DNA from: Panicum virgatum
Taxonomy: Eukaryota; Streptophyta; Magnoliopsida; Poales; Poaceae
Assembly (NCBI RefSeq): GCF_016808335.1
Contig: NC_053146.1
Span: 7,913,015-7,977,014, forward strand
DNA: 64,000 nucleotides
Reading direction: 5' to 3'
The position numbers and the translations under genes were made by a program. The notes below the pieces were generated by a model. The model worked only from the letters and a program-made list of their open reading frames with translations. It made no database searches and was not told the origin of the DNA. Numbering within the stretch: the first letter of the stretch is position 1; the number at the start of each line of letters is the position of its first letter. Of this stretch, positions 22,171 through 33,574 are shown in pieces.

Positions 22171-23108
22171 GGCCGCGTTTGGTTGGAGTGCGATGCAGAA
22201 TGGAATGGCTCTATTCCTAATTTTAAGAATGGAGTGGCTCTATATATATATTCCTGATTTTAAGAATGGAGTGGCTCTATATATATATTTGGTTTGAGGG
22301 ATGGAGTGGTTCCATATATATGTTTGATTGGTGGGATTAGAATGGATAGATAACACCCTCCGTTAGCTACCGTTCTGCTGGACCCACATGTCACTCAAAT
22401 AACAGCCTCCCTCCCCTTCCAGAGGCCGCGACCGCCGCCTGCATCTCGCTTGTTGATTTGCTTGCTCGGCGGTTATAGTCTGATAATAGAAGCAAAAGAG
22501 GGGGAAGGAGAGATGGCGTGCTACTGATTGGTGTGGCAATAGAGATGGTGCTGCTGGTGCTTTTTTTTTTTTGGGGATTGGCTGCTTGCTTGCATGCGGA
22601 AGGAGCAGGTATCAAACAAAGAAGAACAGAAGAGGCCTCTGCTGCTTGCTGTCGTGGAGAAGAAAGAAAAGCGACGAAACACAGAGATGCCAGCAGCGGC
22701 AACGAAAGAGCAAAAAAGAAAAAAAAAGAAAAAAGCCACCAGCCGCACCGCTGACGGTCCTCCACGCCGACCTTGACAGGCGGTGGCGCTCCCGGGCTTG
22801 CGGCAGGGAAGGAGTGGCGGCACAGGACGGGCTGTGGCGCTGGGCGGGAAGGGGGCGGAGCAGGATGGGCTATGGCTCGGGAGGTGCGGCGGAGCAGGAG
22901 CAGGAGCAAGTGCACGGAGAAGACGGGGATTGACGCCGTGCGAGTGGGATGAGTTGGTTCGACTGATTTTGTCGAGCGAGCTGGTTCCGAGTCTTCAAAG
23001 AATATTCTCATTTTTGATGGCTCCATCCTAACTGATTTTCAACCAATCACTGTAAAAACTAGGACGGAGCGGCTCCATCCTAGCACATTCCTCCAACCAA
23101 ACACACTC
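22171..23108. mobile_element. Tourist-like element with gcgtttggttgg ends (938 bp)
   Basis: Ends ggccgcgtttggttggag and ctccaaccaaacacactc are inverted, with inner atggagtggctc and gagcggctccat pairs. Direct tag duplications lie at 22168-22170 and 23109-23111. The interior (about 22390-22960) is GC-rich with purine runs and frames on both strands; it may be carried host sequence but no product is recognisable. Confidence 0.7.
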
Positions 23109-23111
23109 TAG

Positions 23112-23421
23112 AAGTACCTAGAATAACGTATCTGGTACTTTCAAAATATAGGATCAAATACTAAAAAAATAGGACCAAGTACTAATTTAATTTAATTTTT
23201 ACAAATATTTTTCATAGATCAACGGATAGAAAAAATTTCAAGGTAAAAGTATCCGAAAGTACCCATTGGTACTTTACAATCATTGTAAAGGAGCTCTTGA
23301 TCTATATATGGAAAGTATTTATAAAAATTAAATTAAATTAGTATTCGGTCCCACTTTTTGGTACTTGGTCCCACATTTTGAAAGTAACTGGTGCTTAATC
23401 CTAAATATTTCTAGGTACTTC
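23112..23421. repeat. Fold-back repeat with aagtacctag ends
   Basis: aagtacctagaa at 23112 pairs with ttctaggtactt near 23410. Both arms share tactttcaaaat, ggaccaagtac and taatttaatttaattttta words in inverse order. It looks like a MITE or the core of the outer inverted-repeat element. Confidence 0.65.
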
Positions 23422-23494
23422 CTATCTTCACCACCGTATGATTTTATCAGATGAACGGCTTCTATTTTTTTCGATCATTGTAAAATTTCTCATG

Positions 23495-24767
23495 GCAATG
23501 CACAGACTTCTTCTTAATGGTAACGTGGTAACATTTTTCTCTAGGAATCCTACTCGTGTTAGCTTTTTTCTCTACTTTCTTTTACTTATAGTTGTTCCAT
23601 GTAAACTAATGCTATTGAATTGTGCTTCTTCATGGTCATGTCAATTATTTCTTTTTGGTTGTTAACACAATCCCTAAATTGCACGCTGACAACTTGTATG
23701 GTTTGGGCTTTATCTCTTTCTAAAATTGCTTTGGTTTTGGCTTCAATGGTGAAAGCACATTTCTCATGGAGTCAAAAATATATTTTTTAAAAATATTTAC
23801 CAAAACAGTTTTTTAATGGTAACATAGTAATTCTAAGACTACTGTAGAACTAGGAGTGAGGAGAAGCGGGTGAAGCTTTTTTTTTTGGTCTTCTCCTCTC
23901 TACTGTAAGTGTATTTGGTAGAACTTTACCAAAACTTGCTGGAAAAGCTATTGGAGAAGCCCGGTAAATAGATCCTAATAATCTTCAAGGTTTACTTGTG
24001 TTATTATCACCAAAACAACCGGTGTTTAAAATATTGACAATACCATGAAGTGTATGCAAGACTCAATGATTGCTATAGTTAAACCATTGCTTAGCTTTCG
24101 ATCCATGATAGATGATTGTTGCAATATTCAATATTTTTTATTTATTTGTAGGTTGACCTAAAGTAGAAGCATGCACCTTTCTAACATTTTTCAAACTAAT
24201 ACCGTAATGAAATTGAAAGTTAGAAGGTGGCAATTGTCGTAGATAGTTGTTATACTCTACAATGCCGGACAACTGCTCAAGCAAGCTGCACACATACGTA
24301 ATCGAGATAATAGTTAACTTATTATGAAAGCAACAAAGAAAATTATACCAGTACTAGTAATAGCATGGAAATTTAGGTATCTACGCTCTTTATATAGCTA
24401 TCTATTTTTTATTTACATGGACTTTTATTTTTTGTTTCTTTCCTAACTAATGTAGAATAGTATATATTTTTTTATTTTAGATTCAAGTTAAGAGCGAGAG
24501 GACAGATCGGTTGTTTACACACGTGGCTTTTGTGGAGGGGTTGTACATTACAAAGTGTCAGTTTCGATCACCGGCCAGTAAATTGCGCCGCGCTTCTCAG
24601 TAGCTCGATGGCTAACACTCAAAGACAAGTGACTACAGCAAGTGACTTAGACTGGTTTGGACAATTGCCCTATGTCAGTATGGGGTGGTGTGCTTCGTAT
24701 TCTTGCGTTCGAGTTCTGGGTGCTTACAACGAGGCACTTGCAAGCGAGCAAGTGTGTGTGAGAGAGA
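23495..24767. other. AT-rich spacer
   Basis: No terminal repeats, introns or coding motifs recognised. Confidence 0.45.
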
Positions 24768-25674
24768 TGTTGGATGTTAAAACATCGGAAACCCCCTCGA
24801 GAAGGCTCGGCTCCACCTTATATATATATATATATATATCTTGATGGGCCAAGCTACATTGAGAGAAAGAAGAGATGCCAACCTGGGCCCAGCAGGAAGG
24901 TTGGAAGCTCTACATGTATCCTAAGTTAGGGTCCACCGGTCAGCTGTGCTCAATCACGCCCCGAAGTCAAGTCTTATCCATCTGTTCCGCGGCGCCACCG
25001 TACCTGACGTGGCTCCGGTCCTGTTCACCATTCCCGTGGCAGAGCATGGCGCCGTTGTAATTGTGGTATGCCCTTCCCGATCTGTCAGGGGTGGGTCCCT
25101 CGCTTCCTTAACGAGGTTGATCTCCTTTGCGGAGGTCGGAGGGTCGGGCGCCCGCTTCCCGTCCCATCGTTATAGTGTAGGGCCCGCTTGCCTGTTGCGC
25201 CCCACCTTACCCTACGCCCAGTGGTGGAGGGTGATCAGACATGGCCTGCCCCATGGAGCTTATGGAGGGGGTGCAGTCGGCATGAGCGCTGGTCACCGCG
25301 TCATGACAACATGTCTGACCGTGGTGTCTTCGCCGTTGCTCCGGTCTGTAGACGATGCCCCTACCCCGTTTGTCGGGCTAGAGCATTTAATGACTCTTGG
25401 GGCGTTCCCATGGGGCTCGAGGGATCAGACTCTAACCAAGGTCAGCGTAGGTCTCCCCGACCCGGCGGCTCGGTGCAAGTCGGGAGAGCATCACATGTCT
25501 GTTATTGGCCTGTCCAGGCCCTTACGCCATTGGCCTGTATGGCGGGTTGCAAGCAGGTTGGCTGGTTCTCCAGTCCGAGACCAACCAATCCTCATTTTAG
25601 GTCTATGAGGATCTGTCTTTAGGGTACCCGTGGTATTTAATCTTCGTCGCAAGGTATAAAATTATTTTCCGACA
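24768..25674. mobile_element. Possible LTR or retroelement relic
   Basis: A GC-rich island in AT-rich surroundings has tgttgg at its left edge and ccgaca at 25669-25674 as possible TG...CA ends, a (TA)n TATA-like run at 24820-24838, and text such as ctgtccaggcccttacgcc that resembles grass gypsy LTRs. The 5-bp flanks do not match. Long frames here have no family motif. Confidence 0.35.
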
Positions 25675-25721
25675 GTATTTATTCTTTATTAAAGAACGAC
25701 CAATTGTTTTGGTGCTACTTA

Positions 25722-26438
25722 GGGCAAGTACATTGGTCTGGTAAGACGGTTTCATGCATTGCCATGTCATCTTAAGACCATGTAACAGACAATACATTCA
25801 ATGAGTTGTCTTATAGGTTGTCTCATAGTAAATACATAATTCCATAATTTGTGCATAGAAAAAAATGTTGTGAGTTGTATGGCAACAATAACTTGTTTAA
25901 TGATGTGAATGTGATCACATAGTCCTAAATTTTAGCCTATGAAACGGTTGTCACTCGAAACAACCACTTTGTTCTCTCTCCTTATCTCTCTATGCCATCT
26001 AATTAAAAATTCTATGTGAACTTGCATAAGACGACCTAGAGACTGCTGACGTGTAGCAATATAGGGCCTGATTGGTTGGCTGCATCTGCCCTCAGCCAGG
26101 CCCTCCCCATGCAAGAACTAGCTATTGTTCGGTTGGTGCACCTCGAGGACCTGGCTCACTCGATGCAAAAGAAGGGTACCAGCCTGCATCCTGAGATGCG
26201 ACCTTTTTCTTCGTATCGCACGGGCCAGGCTCGCTGCATGCACCCGCATGCAACTAGAGAGAAACGGTGTGGAAACAGCAGCAAACCAAACAATTTCTAA
26301 GTTGCACCAGGCTCTGTGGATCTAGCAACCAAACTGAAGACTATTGCATCTAGCGAACCTGGCCACCACGAGCCTGGATGGCAGGTGCGAGATAGGCTGC
26401 ATAGGGAAGGAAACCAATCACGCCCATACTTGCCCTAA
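25722..26438. mobile_element. MITE relic with gggcaagtac ends
   Basis: gggcaagtacattggtctgg at 25722 is a common grass MITE end, and tacttgccc at 26427-26435 is a possible inverse end, with the 26064 MITE nested inside. The flanks are tta and taa, not a direct repeat, and the right end is shared with the neighbouring tandem array, so the pairing is uncertain. Confidence 0.4.
26064..26425. mobile_element. MITE with gggcctgattggtt ends (362 bp)
   Basis: gggcctgattggttggctgc and ggaaaccaatcacgccc are inverted termini. Direct ata duplications lie at 26061-26063 and 26426-26428. The related word gggcgagattggttggg starts units of the adjoining tandem array, so array and MITE share a family. Confidence 0.75.
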
Positions 26439-26746
26439 AGGTGAGATTGGTTGGGTAAATCGAGCCTAACTAGGCCCGCCGGATGCAAGATGGTGGTGAT
26501 TGGATGTCCGGGTCAGCCTTTGAGCTAGGCTGGCGATATGCAACTAGCGCTTTCCCAACCAAACTCATGGTACGGAAAAATCGGGTGTGTTGGCGTGGCC
26601 TGGCTCGTTCAGGCGTCATGCGCGTGCAGCTAAAATTCAACTCTTGTTCAATTTCAAAAAGAAAAATTAACTGATGTAGCTAGATGTCCAAGTGTTCAAG
26701 TGTGCTCGTGTTGCGTGCTAAGCTAAAAATTAACTAATCACGTGCT

Positions 26747-28138
26747 CCCTACTAGAAAACGGGCCATCGGTCCAGACCAAAAATACCACTTGCTGTTTCA
26801 TCCGGTACTAATATGAGCATCAGTACCGGGTGCAACGGCCAGCTGGAACTTTTGATGTGGACCAATAGCCCGAGGTATCCAGGAGAGCCTTTGGCACCAG
26901 GTCATGGCACAACCCGGTACCAATGATTAAGAGTTGGCACCGGCTTGTTCCAGAACCCGGAACTAATGAAAGAGATACCTTTTAGTACCGGGTGATAGCA
27001 CACACCGGCACTAAAAGTCGAGTTTCAGTACCAGTGGAAACAACCACCCGGTACCAAAAGATGGTGCGCGGTCTCTCCGTTCTAGATATTTCTAAGTTTC
27101 TGGGTGTCCTCTCTCTACCGCTCTCATTTCTCTTTCTCTCATCTCTCTACCTTATCCTTTGGAGTGCTGGGGAGCGCAGGCCGCCGCTACTGCCACTGTG
27201 GGGAGCGCAGGCCGCCGCTGCGGGTCGCGCCGGCCGCCGCGTGGGTGAAGGAGTCCGGCCACTGGCCGAAGCTGCGGGGCGCGCGGGCCGCTGCTGCGCC
27301 GCTGCTGGGCACGCAGGCCGCCGCCGGCTGCCGCCGCTGCGGGGCGCCCCTGCCTTGGTTCTGCCCAATCCGGTGGTGAATCCAGACGGACGGCAAGGCC
27401 TGGTGCTGCTCACCGTGTCTGCAGCGGTCCTGTCGCTGTGGCCCGAGACGGCGTGCCCGATGGGGGCGGCGTGCGCGCCGGCGACCAAGACCCAGTTCTC
27501 CGTCTTCTTCGCTGCGCTCTACCTGATCTCCATCGGCATGTGCGGGGTCAAGTCGGCACTGCTCCCCTTCGGCGTCGAACAGTGATGCTGAGCGGCCAGA
27601 ACTGAAGCGGGCCTTCTTCAGCTGGTTCTTCGCCGCCATCAACCTCGTCATCTTCATCACCGGCATGCTCATCTCCTGGCTGTCTATTGCTATCACTGAC
27701 ATAACTTTTCTGAAATAGAGATTGTATGGATTGTATCGATCTTGTAAATGATTTGTGGGATCTATAAATTTTGTATTGATCGATTCAGTATTTGTGTTTG
27801 ATTCTTCGAATGATTTGTGGGATCTGTAAATTTTGTATCGATGGATTTAGTATTTTGTGGTTGATTCAGTACTACCTGTGAGGGGTGCGAGCGTAACAGG
27901 AGAGGATGCGAGCGTAACAGGGAGCGTAACGGGAGGGGTGCGAGCGATGTGAGCGGAACGGGCGTGGGGGCTATTGGTACCGGTTGCTAACCAACCGGTA
28001 GCAAAGGGTACCTTAGGCACCGGGTGTTTTACCCGGTGTTCTAGATAGCCACATTAGTCTCGGTTTGGTAGCACCGGTTGCAAAACTGGTACTTAAGTTC
28101 ATTTTCAACCGGTACTGATAGTCCTTTTTCTAGTAGTG
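26747..28138. mobile_element. CACTA element B (1,392 bp) carrying a host gene fragment
   Basis: It begins ccctactagaaaacgggcc (one change from CACTACTAG) and ends ctttttctagtagtg. A 3-bp gct duplication lies at 26744-26746 and 28139-28141. The empty site can be read from the other array units, where gctccctacag is continuous (28673). Subterminal accggt repeats occupy 26820-27060 and 27970-28110. The interior holds an NPF transporter fragment. No transposase is present, so it is non-autonomous. Confidence 0.9.
27397..27718 (+). pseudogene. NRT1/PTR (NPF) transporter fragment inside CACTA element B
   Basis: The frame from 27397 reads GLVLLTVSAAVLSLWPETAC, then FFAALYLISIGMCGVKSALLPFG, which matches the early transmembrane helices of proton-coupled nitrate/peptide transporters of the NPF family (the G-x-G-V/I-K-S-A-L-L-P-F-G signature). 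At 27583 the frame hits tga; after a shift it resumes as ELKRAFFSWFFAAINLVIF, the next NPF segment, ending at a stop near 27717. Only about 100 codons of a roughly 570-residue family are present, with a frameshift and no start. It is a captured fragment; any transcript would not make a transporter. Upstream GC-rich sequence (27160-27390) may be captured as well. Confidence 0.8.
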
Positions 28139-29394
28139 GCTCCCTACAGCCTAGCTAGAACGTGCTAATAAGCAACCAGGTGTCCGAGTGTGCTTGTGTT
28201 GCGTGCGCACCGACAATTATATTCTTTGCAGCGGGATTCACCTTGTTCATCGGTTCGAGAAAACCAAATACCGGACCCCTGCCCACTGAACCCAGTTGGG
28301 ACCGTCATCCAATCGCCCCCATACTTGCCCTAAAGGTGAGATTGGTTGGGTGAATCGAGCTTGATCAGGCCCGCTGTAAGGGCGAGATTGGTTGGGTGAA
28401 TCGAACCTGACTAGGCCCGCCGGATGAAAGATGGTGGTGATTGGATGTCCAGGTCAGCCTTTGAGCTAGGCTAGCGAGATGCAACTAGCGCTTTCCCAAC
28501 CAGACTCGCGGTACGGAAAATCGGGCGTGCGTGTCGGTGTGGCCTAGCTCGTTCATGCACCATGCGCGTGCAGCTAAAATTTAACTGTTGTTCAATTTCA
28601 AAAAGAAAAATTAACTATTGTAGCTAGATGTCAAAGTGTCCAAGTGTTCAAGTGTGCTCGTGCTAATCACTGTGCTCCCTACAGCGTAGCTAGAACGTGC
28701 TAATAAGCAACCAAGTGTCCAAGTGTGCTTGTGTTGCGTGCGCACCGACAATTATATTCTTTGCAGCGGGATTTGCCTTGTTCATCGGTTCGAGAAAACC
28801 AGATACTGGACCCCTACTCACCGAACCCAGTTGGGACCGTCATCCAATCGCCCCCATACTTGCCCTAAAGTTGAGATTGGTTGGGTGAATCGAGCTTGAT
28901 CAGGCCCGCTATAAGGGCGAGATTTGTTGGGTGAATCGAACCTGACCTGGCCCGCCGGATGCAAGATGGTGGTGATTGGATGTCCAGGTCAGCCTTTGAG
29001 CTAGGCTGGCGAGATGCAACTAGCGCTTTCCCAACCAGACTCGCGGTATGGAAAATCGGGCGTGCGTGTCGGCATGGCCTGGCTCGTTCAGGCGCCATGC
29101 GCGTGCAGCTAAAATTTAACTGTTGTTCAATTTCAAATAGAAAAATTAACTGTTGTAGCAAGATGTCCAAGTGTTCTTGTGTGCTCGTGTTGCGTGCTAA
29201 GCTAAAAATTAACTAATCACGTGTTCCCTGCAGCCTAGCTAGAAGGTGCTAATAAGCAACGAAGTGTCCGAGTGTGCTTGTGTTGCGCGCGCACCGACAA
29301 TTATATTCTTTGCAGCAGGATTCGCCTTGTTTATCGGTTCAAGAAAGCCAGATATCGGACCCCTGCACACCGAACCCAGTTGGGACCGTCATCC

Positions 29395-29736
29395 GGGTGT
29401 GTGAGCGGGATGGATTGGAACGGCTTTAAATCCGAACAAATATGCATTGAGTAGATGGTATGCGGTTTTGGCCCGTTGAACCCGTTGAAACCCGACAGCC
29501 TTTTCCACCAGGCCCGTGCGGGAGGGCGTGCGGACGGCGCGGCCGCACAGGGCCCCCATTTTCATTTTCTAGGGGCCCCAAAAAAGTTTGGCAACCCATC
29601 ACAATCAACTCTCTATTAACCCAACAATAATTACTAACTAGCTCCAATGCTTTTCTAACCAGCCGGCTCAAACGTAACTAACATACGCTGGATGTAAGGC
29701 TTTGGCCAATAGGCCGACCGCATACTAGCTTGCCTA
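29395..29736. other. Spacer
   Basis: Includes ggcccccattttcattttctaggggcccc, a short palindrome, and nothing else recognised. Confidence 0.4.
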
Positions 29737-29969
29737 GGCCGCGTTTAGATCGCGAAAAACTTTGGGATACGACACTGTAGCATGTTTCGTTTTTATTTGG
29801 TAATTAATGTCCAATCATAGATTAATTAACGTCGTTAGATTCATCTCGTGGTAATCAGTCAGACTGTGTAATTAGTTATTTTTTTAACTACATTTAATAC
29901 TTCATGCATGTGTTGAAAAATTCGATGTGACGGAAAAGTTTGGGAACTTTTTGGGAACTAAACGCGGCC
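29737..29969. mobile_element. Tourist-like MITE (233 bp)
   Basis: Ends ggccgcgtttagatc and gaactaaacgcggcc are inverted repeats, with direct cta duplications at 29734-29736 and 29970-29972. The inner words gattcatctcgtgg and attcgatgtgacgg recur in the fragment at 31805-31970. Confidence 0.85.
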
Positions 29970-31474
29970 CTAGTTGCCCTCAAATTTTGTCAGTTGCCGA
30001 TTCATCTTCATGTAATCATGCCATCACGACTCACGTGCTCCCGTCTTGCCAGTTTCCTTTAAGTCTTTAATAGTTTTACTTTTGTTCTTTCCATATTTTT
30101 TGCCATAAAGATTGATTGAAGTCATATCTTATGCGAATTGATCCAAAATTATAATTCCGTCAAATTGCTAATTTGGGCATGATAGCACTTGAGAGCGACA
30201 TGTTGGAGAAGATTGATTATGTATCATTAATGATTTTATTTCAAGAAACATGACAAGAATAAAGTTGTTTAAGTAAAAATTATTCAACCTAGATTAAATA
30301 GATACCGCTATTCTTAACATATTTTGTCTCTATAGAATTTATTATATTATATCTAATATTTGACTTCTATTTCGCTAGTCTATTAGGGAGCCGGGCTCCG
30401 TGGGAGGATGGAGTTGGAGTTGGAGCTGGAGCAAGCGGAGCCATGTTTTCTGGTTTCGCTTGTCTTCCCATAAAAAGAGTTCCGGCTCTAAAAAAATCAT
30501 CCGTAGGAGTGGTGTGGCTCCTTAAAAGCTGCGGGCAGAGCTGCGGGCTGGAGCCTTACCAAACGAGCTCTAAGTCTTCTTTTAGAGTTTGAAGCTGCGG
30601 GCAGAGTCGTGGGGCTGGAGCCGCACAAAACGAGTTTGGCACAGGGCCCAATTTATGCCGGCACGGTGCTGTTTTCCGGGTATTGCTAGTTTACGGTCAA
30701 CCGTACGGGAGGTGTCCGTACGGTCAATTTTCCGACATCAATTTTTTTTTCTGTTTTTAGAAACTTTTTTGTTGTTTTCTGAGAAAAATAAATTCAGACA
30801 TTTTTATGAGTCAAATAATTTTTCAAGTGAAAAATTGGTGGGTAAAAAAAATTCAAGAAACAAATTGGTGAGATAAAAAAAATTTACGAGAAAAAATTTG
30901 ACAGAGAGAAATTTATCAAATGGAAGAAACAAAAAATGTAATCCAAATAAAAAAACTCGGCTAATATTTTTTTAAAAAAATTTGTATGCAAAGAACCAAA
31001 AAAAAGAGCGCGGGGCGTGGCCGCAGCAGCGGAGCGCGGGGCTGCGGTGGCCGGCGGGAGTTGGAAGGATCTGATAACGGCGGCGCGGGACCATGGCGTC
31101 TGAGCGGCGGCCGTCCATGGCGCGTCCAGCGAACGCGGACGGGCGGCCACCCTAGGGGCGCCATGGCTCGAGATCCAGATGGGAGGGAGGGGGAAGACCG
31201 TGTGCAGTGGAAAAAAGGAGAGGAGGAGCGCGGAGGATGAGGTCGCGTGGGGCCCGCGCACGTGGATGGAAAAAAAATCGACCGCTGGAGGTGGTATGTT
31301 ACGGTCACCCGCAGATTCAGCATCCCGTTGTTTTCCACCTCTGCCTCCGTGCCACCTTCTCTGCCTCCTCGCTGCGTCCTTCACCAGCCATGCATATCAC
31401 AGCTTAGGAGCGGCTCCCTGCTTGCTAGCACGGCGGCAAGCGTTGCGCACGTACTAGCGCGGAGCCGCCGTATT
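29970..31474. other. Mixed spacer with repeat fragments and a GC-rich island
   Basis: 30385-30640 contains gagccgggctccg, ggctggagccttaccaaacg and two gaagctgcgggcagag copies, resembling a grass MITE relic whose boundaries I cannot fix. 30980-31460 is GC-rich with overlapping frames on both strands and no motif; it may be a gene-start fragment. No coding gene is supported. Confidence 0.4.
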
Positions 31475-31800
31475 GGGTGTGTTCAGATTTTTTTGGCGTA
31501 AGTTTTTAAAAGAGTACTAAATAAAATTTATTTATAGATTTTTTTACACAGATGGTTTGTAAATCGCGAGACGAATTTAATGAGACTAATTAATTCAGGA
31601 TTAATTCATGATTAGCGAATGATTACTGTAGTATTACTGTTGCAAATCATGGATTAAGTGGGCTCATTAGATTCGTCTCGTAATTTACAACCCATCCGTA
31701 CAAAAAGTTTTACAAATAAATTTTATTTAGTACTCTATACATATGTCTAAACATTCGATGTGATGTTTTTGAGTATAAAATTTTGGGATCTAAACAAGGT
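31475..31800. mobile_element. MITE related to the one at 11991
   Basis: It shares tttgtaaatcgcgagacgaat, gattagcgaatgattactgtag and attcgtctcgtaatttacaa with the 11991 MITE. The ends gggtgtgttcagat and gatctaaacaaggt are degenerate inverted repeats. TSD not clear. Confidence 0.65.
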
Positions 31801-31804
31801 AGTA

Positions 31805-31970
31805 ATTAGCTAGCTGTATTTAATAATCTAAAAAGATTCATCTCGTCATTTACAGTTAAACTGTGTGATTGGTTATTTTTTCAACTGTATTTAATACTCT
31901 ATGTATGTGTCCAAAGATTCGATGTGATGGGTATTATAGGAAAAATTTTGAGAACTAAGCATGACCTAAT
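31805..31970. mobile_element. MITE fragment related to 29737
   Basis: The words gattcatctcgtcattta, gtatttaatactctatgtat and attcgatgtgatggg, with the closing gagaactaagcatg, follow the order of the right half of the 29737 MITE. The left end is missing. Confidence 0.5.
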
Positions 31971-32112
31971 ACTACCCACTCCAAACCACCACCACAACTC
32001 ACCAACCCACTCGAAATATTTCAGATCATAATGTAATAAATTATTAGCCAAATTATGGTTATAATGCCATAAGAACCCATTTCTCAAAAAAAATTATAGT
32101 GTAGGTTTTGCC

Positions 32113-32570
32113 ACACTATTTTGCACAGAGTAGCTGCCAGTCATACTGAGTCATTTCCAACAAATTTTAATCAATTTCGATAAAATTTTATAGTGTGCGT
32201 GCGTGGTTTGATTTTTAAGTTCCGGCTCTTGACGTGGGGTCCATGTGTAATTCTAGTTACACTGTTTTGCACAGAGTAGCTGCTAGTCACACTGAGTTAT
32301 CTCCAATAAATTTCGGTCAATTTCGATAAAATTTTATAGTGTCAACGCGAGATTTTATTTCTAGAGCCGGCTCTTTACATGGGGCCCACATGTAATCCTA
32401 GCCACACTGTTTTGCACAGAGTAGCTGCTAGTTATACTGAGTCATCTCCAACAAATTTAATTCAATTTTGATAAAATTTTATAATGTGAACACAAGATTT
32501 TATTTTTAGAATCCGGCTCTTACGGGACCGATATTTATATATAGTTGTAATGTTTTGTATAAAGTATCCA
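32113..32570. repeat. 145-bp tandem repeat, 3.2 copies
   Basis: The word acactgttttgcacagagta starts units at 32113, 32259 and 32404 (spacings 146 and 145 bp), with a decayed fourth start at 32547. Each unit holds gataaaattttatagtgt and an agccggctctt-like motif with gggcccacatgtaat. No coding capacity. Confidence 0.85.
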
Positions 32571-32847
32571 TTTCAGCCCACTCCAACCCATCCTAATCCG
32601 CATTTACATAGAACCTGCTCCACCGCACCCCATTATCTAATACAACCAATTTGACCCACCTAAACACAATCCATATCAAAATCCAACCCATTAAACTATT
32701 TCAATCGAATCCATTTGCAGGGCTAACCTTAATAACAAGTGAAATAAGCTGTCCAAACCAACCCAAGATATTAATTAATCCGTTACAAATCCGTCCAAAT
32801 CGAGCCCACACCAGATCAGCATATTTATCTTGATTTGGGTTGGAAAC

Positions 32848-33310
32848 TGTTGACACAGAATCGCGCCAACACACTCGAATGCGCTAGAACGTGCGAACGA
32901 TCGTCAAAACGATCAACACTAGCGAGCCTCTGGGCGAACCGATCTGGTGCAGAGAACCGCGACGAGTCTAGGAACGCGAGCTTGGGAGGGACCCCGTTGG
33001 AGCTCGTGCGGTTAGGGTTGCTCTGAAGTCGGCAGGCCACTCAGAACGCCTTCAAACACTGTCGAGACGCAGGAAGAACAACAATTAGGGTTTGGAAAAA
33101 CTAGGGTTTGAGAGAGACAAAAAGTAGATGTAAATTATGTTGATTCGATTGGGGATACCTCAATCGGCCTTAGCCTTTATATTTATAGGCCGGGGAAGTC
33201 GTAATCCTTTCCAAGTCGATTTACACAAAAATTTACAAAATAAAATGAAGCCTACTCGAACTAGAACTGGACAGACTGGTCTGACCAGTCGGCCCGGTCT
33301 GACCGGTCAT
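32848..33310. mobile_element. Possible LTR fragment
   Basis: Starts tgttgacacagaatcgcgcc and contains ttagggtttgg duplicates, cctttatatttataggccgg and a closing ggtctgaccggtca array. This resembles LTR and leader sequence of grass retroelements in reverse. No matching end or TSD was found. Confidence 0.35.
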
Positions 33311-33574
33311 GAATTAATTAGGCTCATTAAGTTCAGCTCGAAAAGTTGCACCTATCTGTGAAAAGTTTTTGCAAATAGATTTATTTGGTACGTTATGCAT
33401 GCAAAATTCTCTAAATGAAATATTTTTCACGTGCGAACCCAACACGGCTGAGGTGGGCGTTCGGGATGCAAGCGGTAGCCCACAAAACCCACATATAAGC
33501 TTAATAAAGTGGGTTGCCACAATAACCCGCGAAAATTTAACCTATATGTGGATTCGCGGATTAGCCCACTTACA

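Larger units (their letters stand above)
20876..23494. repeat. Outer inverted repeat enclosing nested transposons
   Basis: Sequence at 22086-22170 (from agaaattttacaatga through gaagataggaagtacctag) is the inverse of 23413-23494. Sequence around the MULE insertion (20885-20932 joined to 22075-22090; gggcactttcaggtactttt) is the inverse of 23200-23270. An older inverted-repeat element therefore underlies the MULE at 20933 and the MITE at 22171. Confidence 0.7.
26426..29394. repeat. Tandem array of about 0.5-kb units
   Basis: Three units begin atacttgccctaaag at 26426, 28321 and 28856. Units 2 and 3 are 535-540 bp. Unit 1 is about 500 bp once the inserted CACTA element is removed. Each contains gatggtggtgattggatgtc, the gcaactagcgctttcccaacc word and ctagctagaacgtgctaata. 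Units 2 and 3 carry an extra 45-bp gattggttgggtgaatcga duplication. The open frames repeated in each unit are a consequence of the repetition and not evidence of genes. Confidence 0.88.

Noticed and set aside
24946..25622. Two overlapping frames of 144 and 220 codons
   Set aside because: Different frames over the same GC-rich LTR-like text; no domain recognised.
28162..28888. Repeated 63-codon frames at 28162 and 28697
   Set aside because: They are the same position in successive tandem-repeat units, so identity reflects duplication and not coding constraint.
30884..31501. Overlapping frames on both strands
   Set aside because: No conserved motif, start context or introns; probably a GC-rich noncoding island.
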